Of a stretch of DNA of 64,000 nucleotides, positions 15,719 through 24,310 are shown one piece after another; positions within the stretch are counted from its first letter, which is position 1; every line of letters starts with the position of its first letter. The stretch is taken from contig JAHBUP010000001.1 in assembly GCA_019638015.1 (NCBI GenBank), positions 744,001-808,000 on the forward strand, written 5' to 3'. A program made the position numbers and the translations under genes. Below the pieces are notes generated by a model that saw only the letters and a list, made by a program, of their open reading frames with translations, did no database searches and was not told the origin of the DNA. The DNA is from Melioribacteraceae bacterium (GTDB lineage: Bacteria > Bacteroidota > Ignavibacteria > Ignavibacteriales > Melioribacteraceae).

Positions 15719-16719
15719 TTACGCCACACTTCGGTAATAATAATTATGGAGTCCATTAGCAACCGAGACTTTCTCTATCTTACCAACTACATGAACCTGA
15801 CGAGATTCCGGAGAATCTTTATTCAAACCAAGATGAGTCCGCTGCGTGTTGTAATAGAAAAAATATACTTTCAGAAGTTTACGCAAATGATTTTCATTAA
15901 ATATTATTAAGTGATCAAGAAACTCTCTTCGAATACTTCCAATAACGCGTTCACAATAACCATTCTGCCATGGTGATCGATATGCTGTAACTATTTCACG
16001 AATTCCTAAATCAGAAACACGATTCCTAAACAAGTTGCCGAATCTACAGTCACGATCTCGAATCAAGTATTTGGGAATTTCTGAATCATAGAGGGCATTT
16101 TTAAGTTGTTGAGAACACCATTCTGAACTAGGATTTTCTGTAATATTAAAGTGAACAATTTTCCTTCTTCCACGTGAAAGAAATACTAATACGTGCACTA
16201 ACTTGAAGTTGATTGTGGGAACTGTAAAGAAATCGATCGACATAATTTCAGAAGCATGATTCTTCAGAAAAGTATTCCATCTTTGTCCGGTTTTATTGTT
16301 CTTATCTTTTGGAGTATATCTCCAAACAGTAGCTTGAGATATATCATAGCCAAGTTTAAGAATTTCACCATGAATTCTAGGCACACCCCACATTGGATTC
16401 TCATTTGCAATTCTTTTAATTAGCTCGATAATTTCTCTGGATACTCTCGGTCGTCCAGCATCCAGTTTTCTCTTTCCCAGAAGGCGCTGGTAAAACTTTT
16501 TTCGATGCCATCTAATGATGGTTTCAGGTTTTATAATCATCAAGCTTTCTTTCCAGTTATTAAAGAAAGAGATGATTGTTGAAAAGAAGAGTTTGTCCCA
16601 TCGAGTAACTTGAACCTTTTTAGAATTTCGGTTTAGAATTTCCAATTGTTTCCGGAGAAAATGATTTCAAGCTGTAATTGTGTTCTTGATTTGAAGAAAA
16701 TGAGCAAAAATTTGAGCAT
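15719..16719 (-). pseudogene. Frameshifted DDE transposase (integrase core, IS481/IS3-like)
   Basis: The main frame (15719-16645) has an HTH region (GRPRVSREIIELIKRIA) and an rve integrase core with catalytic Asp (MSIDFF), Asp (LIRDRDCRFG) and Glu (NGYCERVIG). The N-terminus, MLKFLLIFFKSRTQLQLEII from the ATG at 16719, is in another frame. The frames join if one T is restored on the coding strand at the run at 16658-16661, giving ...EIIFLRKQLEIL, the usual family sequence. The slip site (AUU UUC) is not a canonical programmed frameshift heptamer, so decay is more likely than regulated frameshifting. Only two frames are needed, so the element may have been active recently. Confidence 0.8.
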
Positions 16720-16942
16720 AATAGGTTTTAACTTGTTAATTAATGGAGAGCGAAAATAGGGAATTAGCTCAAAAGCATCATTCTGAAATCGGTTGATATT
16801 TTGAATCCATACAAGTACCAATAGCGATTTCAGACCAAAAATGTTATTTTATTGTGTACACGGTTTTCAATTCCAACCATATGGCCAGGTTAGTTAGTTG
16901 GCAATACCGGCGAAAAAATTGTTGAGAAGGTTAGGTAGCAGA

Positions 16943-17350
16943 TTATTTTAGAAGTTCATCAACCCAAGCTTTATACCTTTCGAAATGTTTCCATAATGCA
17001 TCTATATCTTTTTTGTGGTAAACATCTCCGGAATAAGAGACTTTATTTTTATGATCTATAATAATTTTCAATTGATTGAGGGCTTTCTTTTTATCTGTTG
17101 AATGAGAAATCAAATCATCTAAAAGAGAAATAATTTCGTAATGATTATCGCCTTGAATTTTTACTCCGCCGTTTTTGATACTAACAGAATCAGAATATGC
17201 GATTGCAGAATGTACTATCAACACACCGGCTGCATTGTAGTATGAGTATTCAGTAGCAATTTTAGCTCCTTCATAAAAATTCCTGGCAACTTCTTTGAAA
17301 TCAATATAACGGGTAGAATCAATTTTCTTTCTTGGACTTCGGTTTGTCAT
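16943..17350 (-). CDS. HEPN domain protein, probable toxin of MNT-HEPN pair
   Basis: A 135-residue helical protein with the look of small HEPN proteins: a conserved helix YNAAGVLIVHSAIAYSDS, a long second bundle and the segment HKNKVSYSGD near residue 110, where many HEPN families have RNxxxY or Rx4-6H. The classic RNase motif is not clear, so activity is uncertain. It overlaps the upstream nucleotidyltransferase gene by 32 bp in a different frame. In studied MNT-HEPN systems the HEPN partner is toxic and is neutralised when the nucleotidyltransferase AMPylates it. That role is inferred here. Confidence 0.7.
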   Translation of the reverse strand: MTNRSPRKKIDSTRYIDFKEVARNFYEGAKIATEYSYYNAAGVLIVHSAIAYSDSVSIKNGGVKIQGDNHYEIISLLDDLISHSTDKKKALNQLKIIIDHKNKVSYSGDVYHKKDIDALWKHFERYKAWVDELLK

Positions 17351-17960
17351 TTAACAATTCCTTGATTGATTGACCAAATAATAACATGCCTTCTTTTACG
17401 ATTTCATTAATAGGCGACTTTTTGAGCTTGGCGCGTTGTTTAAAATCCTTAACAGAAATATAAAATGGTGCCAGGGAAATCCCATAATTATTATGCAATT
17501 CATCCCGGCATACATTTACTTTATCTTCAACAATCTTTTTGAATTTTAAGCTGGGGAGAACAATGCAAATATCAAAATCACTTTGAATAGATTCTTCCTT
17601 ACGAGCAACGCTACCAAATAGAAAAACACTGATTGTGTGTTTGGACAAAGTTTTCTTGATATCTTTTACAATTGAATCAAAAAAATTTCCTTCAGCATCA
17701 AGAATTGGCAATAAGATAGTTTTTGCAAAGTAATTGGAAATATTAAGAGTGAAGATATGATCGCGACCACCGATCTGGCGATTAACAATTTTGAGCGATT
17801 CAAGGTGAGAAAGTGAATTAATTGCTGCAGGAGCACTGAGTCCGGCTCTTTTTGCAATTTCTCTGCCGCTGAAACCGTTTTTTGTATAACGCAATTCTCG
17901 AATAACGGCAATGTTTGAATAGGCCGAAAATATCTCGTTCAGAGGTTTATGTATTATCAT
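17319..17960 (-). CDS. wHTH-nucleotidyltransferase fusion, probable antitoxin of MNT-HEPN pair
   Basis: About 213 residues from the ATG at 17960. The frame extends to a TTG at 17993, but that has no visible ribosome-binding site. The N-terminal ~90 residues form a winged helix (GFSGREIAKRAGLSAPAAI then a GGRDHIFTL wing). The C-terminal part is a minimal nucleotidyltransferase with LFGSVARKEES and SDFDICIVLP, the GS-x(n)-DxD catalytic motif. The fused DNA-binding domain suggests the protein also represses its own operon. It overlaps the HEPN gene. The pair lies between copies of repeat R2, consistent with a mobile stabilisation module. Confidence 0.82.
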   Translation of the reverse strand: MIIHKPLNEIFSAYSNIAVIRELRYTKNGFSGREIAKRAGLSAPAAINSLSHLESLKIVNRQIGGRDHIFTLNISNYFAKTILLPILDAEGNFFDSIVKDIKKTLSKHTISVFLFGSVARKEESIQSDFDICIVLPSLKFKKIVEDKVNVCRDELHNNYGISLAPFYISVKDFKQRAKLKKSPINEIVKEGMLLFGQSIKELLNDKPKSKKEN

Positions 17961-18140
17961 ATCTATTCTACTAGAGATGGATAAGTCCGACAAAGCCGGA
18001 TAAATGTTAATAAATAATTACATATGTAAAGAAAACCTTACAAAGGTAATTGAAGGAAAACATTATGTCAAGGATTATTATATTTAAAATATTGTGAATA
18101 TGTGTTTTTGAAACAATAATGTATTCGGAAATAGTTGAGG

Positions 18141-18362
18141 TGTTGCTATTCAATACTTCATCCACCTGTAAATTATAGAGATATTGGATGGAGCAGGGTA
18201 GTGGTGTGAAAATCACGGGATTCTGTGTAGTCTGCCTAGTCTGTGAAGACGGTGTAATTGGAAACGTCTCGGTCACTTTTTAGTCACAACATTCCAAAAA
18301 GTTACGTTTGTAGGCTAAATTCATAGTATTTTCTCCCGGGCAACGAATCCCTGACTCTCCGC
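18141..18362. repeat. Repeat R2, copy B, ending in a tRNA-Ser-like 3' fragment
   Basis: Second copy of the repeat at 15214-15433, in the same orientation. It ends CGAATCCCTGACTCTCCGC, lacking the last CA of copy A. The two copies bracket the transposase and the MNT-HEPN pair (about 2.7 kb between them). The middle section before the tRNA-like end has diverged most. Confidence 0.7.
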
Positions 18363-18364
18363 AA

Positions 18365-18400
18365 AAACCCCGTAAGTTATAACAACTTACGGGGTTTCGT
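18365..18400. terminator. Strong hairpin after repeat R2 copy B
   Basis: AAACCCCGTAAGTT (18365-18378) pairs perfectly over 14 bp with AACTTACGGGGTTT (18384-18397), with a five-base loop. The stem starts three bases after the tRNA-like end. Its T-run is short, but A- and T-rich flanks allow termination on either strand. Confidence 0.75.
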
Positions 18401-18564
18401 CGTTTATGGGGATTAGGACTTGCCCAATTCAAGCTGTCCCTATTCATTATCGAATCCTCAATTGTAATTGCGGCATAAACTGATAATTGAAGAGATTTTC
18501 TTCAATACAAAGAGTATATCCCAATTCATAATATGAAATTTATTTTTGTTTCTTTTAAGATAGA

Positions 18565-18665
18565 ATTGGCTTCTTGATTTAATGAAGTTGAGTATGAATT
18601 TGAGCATAATGGGTTTTAACATGTTAATTTTAGGAAAATGAAAATTTTGATTTCAGCTCACAATA
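18565..18665 (-). pseudogene. Second transposase remnant (N-terminal fragment)
   Basis: The sequence TTTGAGCATAATGGGTTTTA and its surroundings repeat 16686-16770, the start region of the frameshifted transposase. Read on the minus strand it gives MLKFILNFIKSRSQF before losing similarity, against MLKFLLIFFKSRTQL in the longer copy. With the TGTCCCTATTC end at 18435 it looks like an internally deleted copy of the same insertion sequence. Confidence 0.65.
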
Positions 18666-18690
18666 ATTTTTTTTTGAGGAGAGAGTTTTA

Positions 18691-20264
18691 AATTGTGACA
18701 ATCTTAATGTCGTTTACCATTGGTTCATTTTTAAATGCATTTTTAACCTCATTTTTTGCTTCAGAAGATACATCTTCAATTAAGTCGATTTATTCAAAAA
18801 TTAAATTTAGAAACATATTCTGAACCGTCGCAGGTAAATTACCCCAGCTTAGACGTCCCTTTCTTTCTTCTCCTCCCTCTTCAAATGAAAAATACGCACT
18901 GGCAATTGAGCTCTGATTATTTACTTTAAAATCAGTCATCCTCAAATCATCAGTGTAATATATTTCGCTAAACCGTTCCAGATGACTTATTGAAATATTA
19001 TTAAAGAATATGTTCCTTACTGGCTTATCTGGCAATCTTAGAATTTTAATCCAAGCTTTGAGTAATTACAGCTAATATTCTCAAAATATATGTTTTGGAA
19101 AACTGAAAAGTGTTTTCCGGCGGCCGCACCCTTATAATCTAATTGAATAAAAAATATTTGGTTTTTACATGTATCAATATTGTTGTTACGGATATAAATG
19201 TTTTCCACAATACCGCCTCTATTGGTATTTGATTTTTAAAAAATGCTTGTCCCTTTTTTTCAATTTGATTATTCTCAACAAAAACATTTTCAACTCCTCC
19301 CGACATTTCGCTTCCAACAGTAATTACTCCAACGTGGCCACTAATAAAACTGTTGTTTCTAATTATAATGTTTTCTGACGGACTTCCTCCATTTTCGGTT
19401 CAAACATCATTGTCTCTCCCCGACTTTATCGCGATATTATCATCATTTGTTTCAAAGGTACATTCCTCAATCAATACATCCTTGCATGATTCGGGATCAC
19501 AGCCATCATCCTTGGAAATACAATACATTATATTAACTTTTCTTATTATTACATTTTCGCAGAGTACCGGATGAATCGTCCGGAATGGGGAATTTTTAAC
19601 TGTCACTCCTTCAATCAGCACATTCTTACATTCATAAGTTTCAATTAATGTGGGACGAAAAAAATGTCCTTTACCAAAAATTCTTTCTTTAACTGGAACT
19701 AATTTTGTCCCCATATTTCGCAATAGACTTTTTCGGGTTCTTGCAGCAATTTCCATTGCATCCAAAATTCATCAGCACTTCCATCTATAGTTCCTTCGCC
19801 AGTGATTGCGATATTTTTCTGTTGGTAGCCATAAATCATTGGTGAATAGTTATAACATGTGGTTTCTTCCCATCCAACTCGCACAACCGGCAGGTAGTCG
19901 TTTGGACTAGAACTAAACTTCAAATATGAATTTTTGGCTAAGTGAAGGTTTACATTGCTCCTTAATTTTAATGGCCAATTAATCTTGTGTTTGCCTTCCG
20001 GGATAACAACTATTCCTCCTCCTAAATTATAACACTTATCGATGGCTTCTTGAATCACATTTTTACTGTCAATTAATCCGAGGGGACCGGCATCTGTTAC
20101 TCTTAGTTCAAAATCGGGAAAAACTGGAGGTGTAATTCGTTGGATAATTATGATTACTTTATTATCAAAATCATCTTCCTTCAATAATGTATAGGTGCAT
20201 TAATATGAAAAAATAGGATCAGAATAAGTATAAATCTCGGTCGTAAAAATCTTAACAGGTTCAT
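18691..20264 (-). pseudogene. Decayed GH28 (polygalacturonase-like) gene
   Basis: Fragments in different frames join into one GH28-type protein. A signal peptide starts at the ATG at 20264 (MNLLRFLRPRFILILILFF). The next part (to about 19765) has ELRVTDAGPLGLIDSKN and ITGEGTIDGS. The next (19765-19400) has ISKDDGCDPESCKDV and NDDNIAIKSGRDND, the catalytic Asp region, then meets an in-frame TGA. Later beta-helix turns (SENIIIRNNSF, GGVENVFVENN) continue beyond it, and a last open piece (19035-18790) and tail run to 18691. At least two frameshifts and two stops are needed, so the gene is dead. An intact GH28 gene is at 27401. Confidence 0.85.
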
Positions 20265-20505
20265 TATAGTATTCTGCTGTTTGTTTCAGATGACTCAAAT
20301 CTGATAAGAATATTTTAAACTTCTTGGAAAACCGAGAATTCCTTCAAAGTTTTCTTTAGTCCAAGATAAAAAAACCTTGGTAGACAATTGTTTTTTGTAG
20401 CATGCATTAAGCTTGAAAATAAGACTTTAACCAAATCTAATACTATTAGACCATCAATTTATACCTATATACCAGCATGGGGAGATCAGATAATATATTT
20501 TTCCC
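20265..20505. other. Non-coding upstream region of the sugar operon
   Basis: This is the first part of a 361-bp gene-free stretch between the GH28 pseudogene and the transporter gene. I see no open frame with coding character and no repeat shared with the flanking mobile segment. The regulatory palindromes lie in the last 120 bp and are listed separately. Confidence 0.4.
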
Positions 20506-20528
20506 CTCAAATTGAATAGCAATTTGAG
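20506..20528. promoter_or_regulatory. Perfect 9-bp inverted repeat, candidate operator
   Basis: CTCAAATTG (20506-20514), spacer AATAG, CAATTTGAG (20520-20528). It lies about 100 bp upstream of the first gene of the sugar operon. Length and symmetry suit a dimeric repressor such as a LacI- or GntR-type protein; no such regulator is encoded nearby. Confidence 0.5.
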
Positions 20529-20604
20529 CTACATATAAAGGTAAAATAAAATGGTAGTATGAATAATAGAATTGTAGTGGGAATAATTCACATGCACCAT
20601 AAAC

Positions 20605-20619
20605 TTTCCAAATTGGAAA
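20605..20619. promoter_or_regulatory. 15-bp palindrome directly before the transporter start
   Basis: TTTCCAA-A-TTGGAAA ends six bases before the ATG at 20626, covering the place where the ribosome-binding site should be. It shares the core CAAATTG with the larger dyad upstream. It could be a second operator or a hairpin that masks the start. Confidence 0.45.
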
Positions 20620-20625
20620 AATAAC

Positions 20626-21867
20626 ATGAAGAGTAAATATTTGATTGTTGGATTAATTTTTATAACATTTTTTGTAATATCGTTTATCACAAATATTCTG
20701 GGGGCACTAAATCCGGACATAATAAGAACCTTCAAGCTCAGTTTAACCCTTTCTGCTTTTCTGCCATTTGCTTTTTTTATTGCATATGGAATAATGTCGA
20801 TTCCTGCCGGACTGCTAGTGGAAAAGTATAAAGAAAAAAAAATAATGGTAGCTGCTTTTGTAATTACGTTTTCCGGAGCGATGATTTTTTTTCTTTTTCC
20901 CTATTATCAAATATTTATTATTTCCCTCTTTTTGATGGGTTCCGGGATGGCAATGCTTCAAGTGGCAATAAATCCATTATTAAGGGTAGCCGGTGGGGAA
21001 GAGCATTTTGCATTTAATTCTGTAATGGCACAGCTCGTGTTTGGCGGCGCTTCTTTTTTAGCCCCAATGTTTTTAACAAATATGATAATTAAACTTAATG
21101 ATGGGGCCAGTACCAGTTTCATAGTTTTGCAACTTCGCAATTATATAGAAGCTGCTAATTCTTGGATAGCAATCTATTTTATATTTGCCCTCATGATTTT
21201 GTTTATGATCATTATAATTGGATTTTCAAAATTTCCCAAAGTGGAAAGAAGCGAGATTGAAAAATCGGGCAGTTGGTTTATTCATAAAAAATTGTTCAAG
21301 AACAGAATTGTGGTTTTATATTTTATTGGAATTTTTGCATACGTGGGAACAGAACAAGGAGTGTCATACTGGTTGTCTAAATTTTTAGTGACCTATCACA
21401 ATTTTGACCCAATAACCATTGGTTCCTCTATTGTGGGATGGTTTTGGGGTATGATGGCAATTGGCTGTATGATTGGATTAGGTTTATTAAAATTATTTGA
21501 TAGCCGCAAAATATTGATCGTCTTTTCAATTTTATCTTTAATATTTCTTACTATTGCTTTACATGCAGATGGAGGTTGGTCTTTAGTTTTTTTCCCTCTT
21601 ATGGGTTTCTCTCTTTCAGTTATGTGGTCAATCATTTTTTCACTTGCACTTAATTCATTAAAGGACCACCATGGTACATTTTCCGGTATATTATGCACGG
21701 CAATAATTGGCGGAGCAGTGGTTCAACTAATTATTGGTTGGTTGGGTGATCTATTCGGTTTACGCTTAGGAATGTATTTTATTTATATAACTCTTGGCTA
21801 CATATTAAGCATCGGATTTTGGTCTAATCCGATAATTACAAATGAAACTATATCATTTAAAAAATAA
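20626..21867 (+). CDS. MFS sugar transporter, FucP-like
   Basis: 413 residues with 12 predicted membrane helices in the major facilitator fold. The N-terminal half, with TNILGALNPDI, the glycine-rich second helix, and GSGMAMLQVAINPLLR in helix 4, resembles the FucP/glucose-galactose proton symporter family. It is the first gene of a six-gene operon encoding an aldolase, sugar kinases and isomerases, so it should bring in the hexose. The specific sugar is not visible; D-mannose or a related hexose fits the downstream isomerase. Confidence 0.85.
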   Translation: MKSKYLIVGLIFITFFVISFITNILGALNPDIIRTFKLSLTLSAFLPFAFFIAYGIMSIPAGLLVEKYKEKKIMVAAFVITFSGAMIFFLFPYYQIFIISLFLMGSGMAMLQVAINPLLRVAGGEEHFAFNSVMAQLVFGGASFLAPMFLTNMIIKLNDGASTSFIVLQLRNYIEAANSWIAIYFIFALMILFMIIIIGFSKFPKVERSEIEKSGSWFIHKKLFKNRIVVLYFIGIFAYVGTEQGVSYWLSKFLVTYHNFDPITIGSSIVGWFWGMMAIGCMIGLGLLKLFDSRKILIVFSILSLIFLTIALHADGGWSLVFFPLMGFSLSVMWSIIFSLALNSLKDHHGTFSGILCTAIIGGAVVQLIIGWLGDLFGLRLGMYFIYITLGYILSIGFWSNPIITNETISFKK

Positions 21868-21914
21868 TAGATATAAAGCATATAAATTCTAGAACGGACT
21901 AATTGAAGGAAATT

Positions 21915-22763
21915 ATGGCACTAATAACTCTTAAAGAAATACTCAACGACGCTAAGAGAAGTAATTATGCGGTTGGAATGTTTGATGTAGTAAATAGCGA
22001 TAGTTTAAAGGCAATAATAAACGGCGCTGAGGAATGCAATTCCCCCGTTATAATTGCACTTGCGGAAGTACACTTGCCATACGCTCCGCTCGAGTTGTTC
22101 GCACCATTAATGGTTGCCGAAGCTAAACGTTCAAAAGTACCGGTGGCGGTTCATCTCGACCATGGGATTACATATAATACAATAATTAAAACTATGAATT
22201 ATGGGTTTACGTCGGTTATGTTCGATGGTTCGACATTAGATTATGAAGACAATGTTTTGAGCACAAAAGAAATGGTAAAAATCGCAAAGGTACTGGGTAT
22301 TTCTATCGAAGCCGAGCTTGGTCATGTTGGTGGAAGTGAAGCGGGGGGAGAAGATGATTTTGAAGAGTTTTATACTGATCCAGAATTAGCTTGTGATTTT
22401 GTTGAGCGAACAGGGATTGATGCATTAGCAGTGGCAATAGGCACAGTACATGGCGAATATATAAAAAAGCCATGTTTAGATTTGAACCGCCTTTCAGAGA
22501 TTCATAGTAAAGTAGATGTACCACTAGTTTTACATGGCGGATCTGGATTGTCTGATCAAGACTTTCAAGAGTGTATTGATCGTGGAATTAGAAAAATAAA
22601 TATATTCACAGATATGTCCCGATCAGCGGCTGAAAGTGTAAAAGAATTTCTTAATAATAACAATAAAGCACAATGTTTTGAGATATCGGAAGTATCTGAA
22701 AAGAGAATGAAAGAAGTGGTTATTCAGAAAATAAATTTATTTGGCAGTAACTCAAAAGCATAG
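21915..22763 (+). CDS. Class II ketose-bisphosphate aldolase
   Basis: 282 residues from the ATG at 21915, which has AAGGA directly upstream; the in-frame TTG at 21903 overlaps that site and is rejected. The family's metal and catalytic residues are present: Asp82 and Zn ligand His83 in HLDHG, His179 in GTVHGEY, and His207 in LHGGSG. It cleaves fructose-1,6- or tagatose-1,6-bisphosphate, or a related ketose phosphate, to DHAP and an aldehyde. Length is normal for the GatY/FbaA group. It is 47 bp after the transporter and 13 bp before the PfkB kinase. Confidence 0.93.
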   Translation: MALITLKEILNDAKRSNYAVGMFDVVNSDSLKAIINGAEECNSPVIIALAEVHLPYAPLELFAPLMVAEAKRSKVPVAVHLDHGITYNTIIKTMNYGFTSVMFDGSTLDYEDNVLSTKEMVKIAKVLGISIEAELGHVGGSEAGGEDDFEEFYTDPELACDFVERTGIDALAVAIGTVHGEYIKKPCLDLNRLSEIHSKVDVPLVLHGGSGLSDQDFQECIDRGIRKINIFTDMSRSAAESVKEFLNNNNKAQCFEISEVSEKRMKEVVIQKINLFGSNSKA

Positions 22764-22776
22764 TTAGAGGTGATAA

Positions 22777-23715
22777 ATGTATGAAGTTACATGTTTGGGG
22801 ATTATAGTAGCAGATGTAATTGCGAAAACGGTGAACTCTTTACCACAAGAGGGAAAGCTTGATTTAATTGAACAGCTTGAACTTCATCTTGGTGGTTGCG
22901 CCTCAAATACTGCAGTTGATCTTGAAAAGATAGGAATTAAAACTGCAATAATAGGCAAAGTTGGTAACGATGGATTTGGAAAATTTGTGATTGATGAAAT
23001 GAAGCAAAATGGTGTAAATGTAAATGGTGTTGTCAAAAGCAATAAGCACGGTACATCGGCTTCGGTAGTATCAATAAACTCAAATGGAGAAAGATCCTTT
23101 CTGCATCATCTGGGAGCAAATGCTGAATTTTCTATCGACGATATTGATTTTTCGATCATCGGGAATTCTAAAATTCTTTTTATAGCTGGTTCATTGTTAA
23201 TGCCGAGTTTCGATGGAGAACCTGCCGCTAAAATATTGAGTAAAGCTAAGGATGCGGATATTGTTACCATTATGGATACAGCATGGGATTCAACAGGAAA
23301 ATGGATGCAAAAGATTAAGCCATGCTTGCCTTATCTGGATTATTTTATCCCAAGTCTTGAAGAGGCGATAATGTTAAGTGGGAAAAATCATCCGGAGGAA
23401 ATAGCAGACACATTTATTAGTGAAGGAGTAAAAACGGCTGTAATTAAAATGGGTTCTAATGGGTGTTATATTAAAAATTATTTAAATGAACAGTATTTCA
23501 TAGAAGCAATCAAGAATATTAAAGTAGTTGATACAACTGGTGCTGGCGATGCATTCGTAGCTGGATTTATCACTGGTCTTGCAAAGGGGTGGGATTTAAA
23601 AACTTGCGGATCATTCGCCAATGCCGTGGGAGCCTGCTGCGTAATGTCCATAGGTGCAACTACAGGAATAAAAAAAATAGATGAAATTCAGTCTCTTATT
23701 AGTAATTCAATTTAG
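22777..23715 (+). CDS. PfkB-family sugar kinase
   Basis: 312 residues with the ribokinase fold: the N-terminal glycine pair HLGGCASNTAVDL (from about residue 38) and the C-terminal DTTGAGDAFVAGF with the catalytic aspartate (around residue 255). The family phosphorylates fructose, ribose, 2-keto-3-deoxygluconate, fructose-6-phosphate or tagatose-6-phosphate. Placed next to a ketose-bisphosphate aldolase, a ketose phosphate kinase making the bisphosphate is the likeliest role. AGAGGTGATAA before the ATG is a good ribosome-binding site. Confidence 0.9.
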   Translation: MYEVTCLGIIVADVIAKTVNSLPQEGKLDLIEQLELHLGGCASNTAVDLEKIGIKTAIIGKVGNDGFGKFVIDEMKQNGVNVNGVVKSNKHGTSASVVSINSNGERSFLHHLGANAEFSIDDIDFSIIGNSKILFIAGSLLMPSFDGEPAAKILSKAKDADIVTIMDTAWDSTGKWMQKIKPCLPYLDYFIPSLEEAIMLSGKNHPEEIADTFISEGVKTAVIKMGSNGCYIKNYLNEQYFIEAIKNIKVVDTTGAGDAFVAGFITGLAKGWDLKTCGSFANAVGACCVMSIGATTGIKKIDEIQSLISNSI

Positions 23716-23727
23716 AGGAGAAATTAA

Positions 23728-24273
23728 ATGCTGAGTAAAATAGATTTTCAAGAAGCCCAAGCAAGAACATTAATTTATTTTCAGAAGGCAGGAATAGTCA
23801 TTTCTGAAAAAGAAAAGCAAAGTATTGAGGTAGCTGACTTTGGACTTAATAACTTGAATAACATTGGACTTCAAATTTTGGTATATGTAAATACTGAACG
23901 ATGTTGTGCCAAAGAATTAGTTTTATTCCCATATCAAACTTGCCCGGAACACCGCCATCCCGAAATTGAAAATGTTGCTGGAAAGGAGGAGACATTCAGA
24001 TGCAGATTTGGAACTGTTTATCTTTATGTTGAAGGTACTCCGACCGATAAAATTGTTGCCAAAATTCCTGAGGGTAAAGAAAAAAGCTTTACGGTAATGC
24101 ATCAAATCGTTCTTAATCCGGGGGATCAATATACTCTCGAGCCCGGTATCTTACATTGGTTTCAAGCTGGTGCCGAAGGAGCAGTAATCTCTGAATTTTC
24201 AACTCAAAGTCGGGATGATCTTGACCTTTTTACCGATCCTGAAATTAAAAGAATTCCAGAAGTTGAAGCTTGA
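23728..24273 (+). CDS. D-lyxose/D-mannose isomerase family protein (cupin)
   Basis: 181 residues, single cupin domain, near the usual length of D-lyxose isomerases. Candidate metal ligands are His75 and His77 (CPEHRHPEI), Glu87/88 (GKEETF) and His143 (GILHWFQAG). Characterised relatives interconvert D-lyxose/D-xylulose and D-mannose/D-fructose. Together with an intact GH92 alpha-mannosidase about 7 kb downstream, a mannose-to-fructose step is an attractive assignment. It lies 12 bp after the PfkB gene with AGAGGAGAA before the ATG. Confidence 0.88.
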   Translation: MLSKIDFQEAQARTLIYFQKAGIVISEKEKQSIEVADFGLNNLNNIGLQILVYVNTERCCAKELVLFPYQTCPEHRHPEIENVAGKEETFRCRFGTVYLYVEGTPTDKIVAKIPEGKEKSFTVMHQIVLNPGDQYTLEPGILHWFQAGAEGAVISEFSTQSRDDLDLFTDPEIKRIPEVEA

Positions 24274-24310
24274 TTGAGCATCTTATCCTGAATAAGTAAA
24301 GGAAAAAATA

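Noticed and set aside
18007-18276. 89-codon minus-strand frame over repeat R2B
   Set aside because: It lies mostly in the repeat, is not conserved in copy A and resembles no protein.
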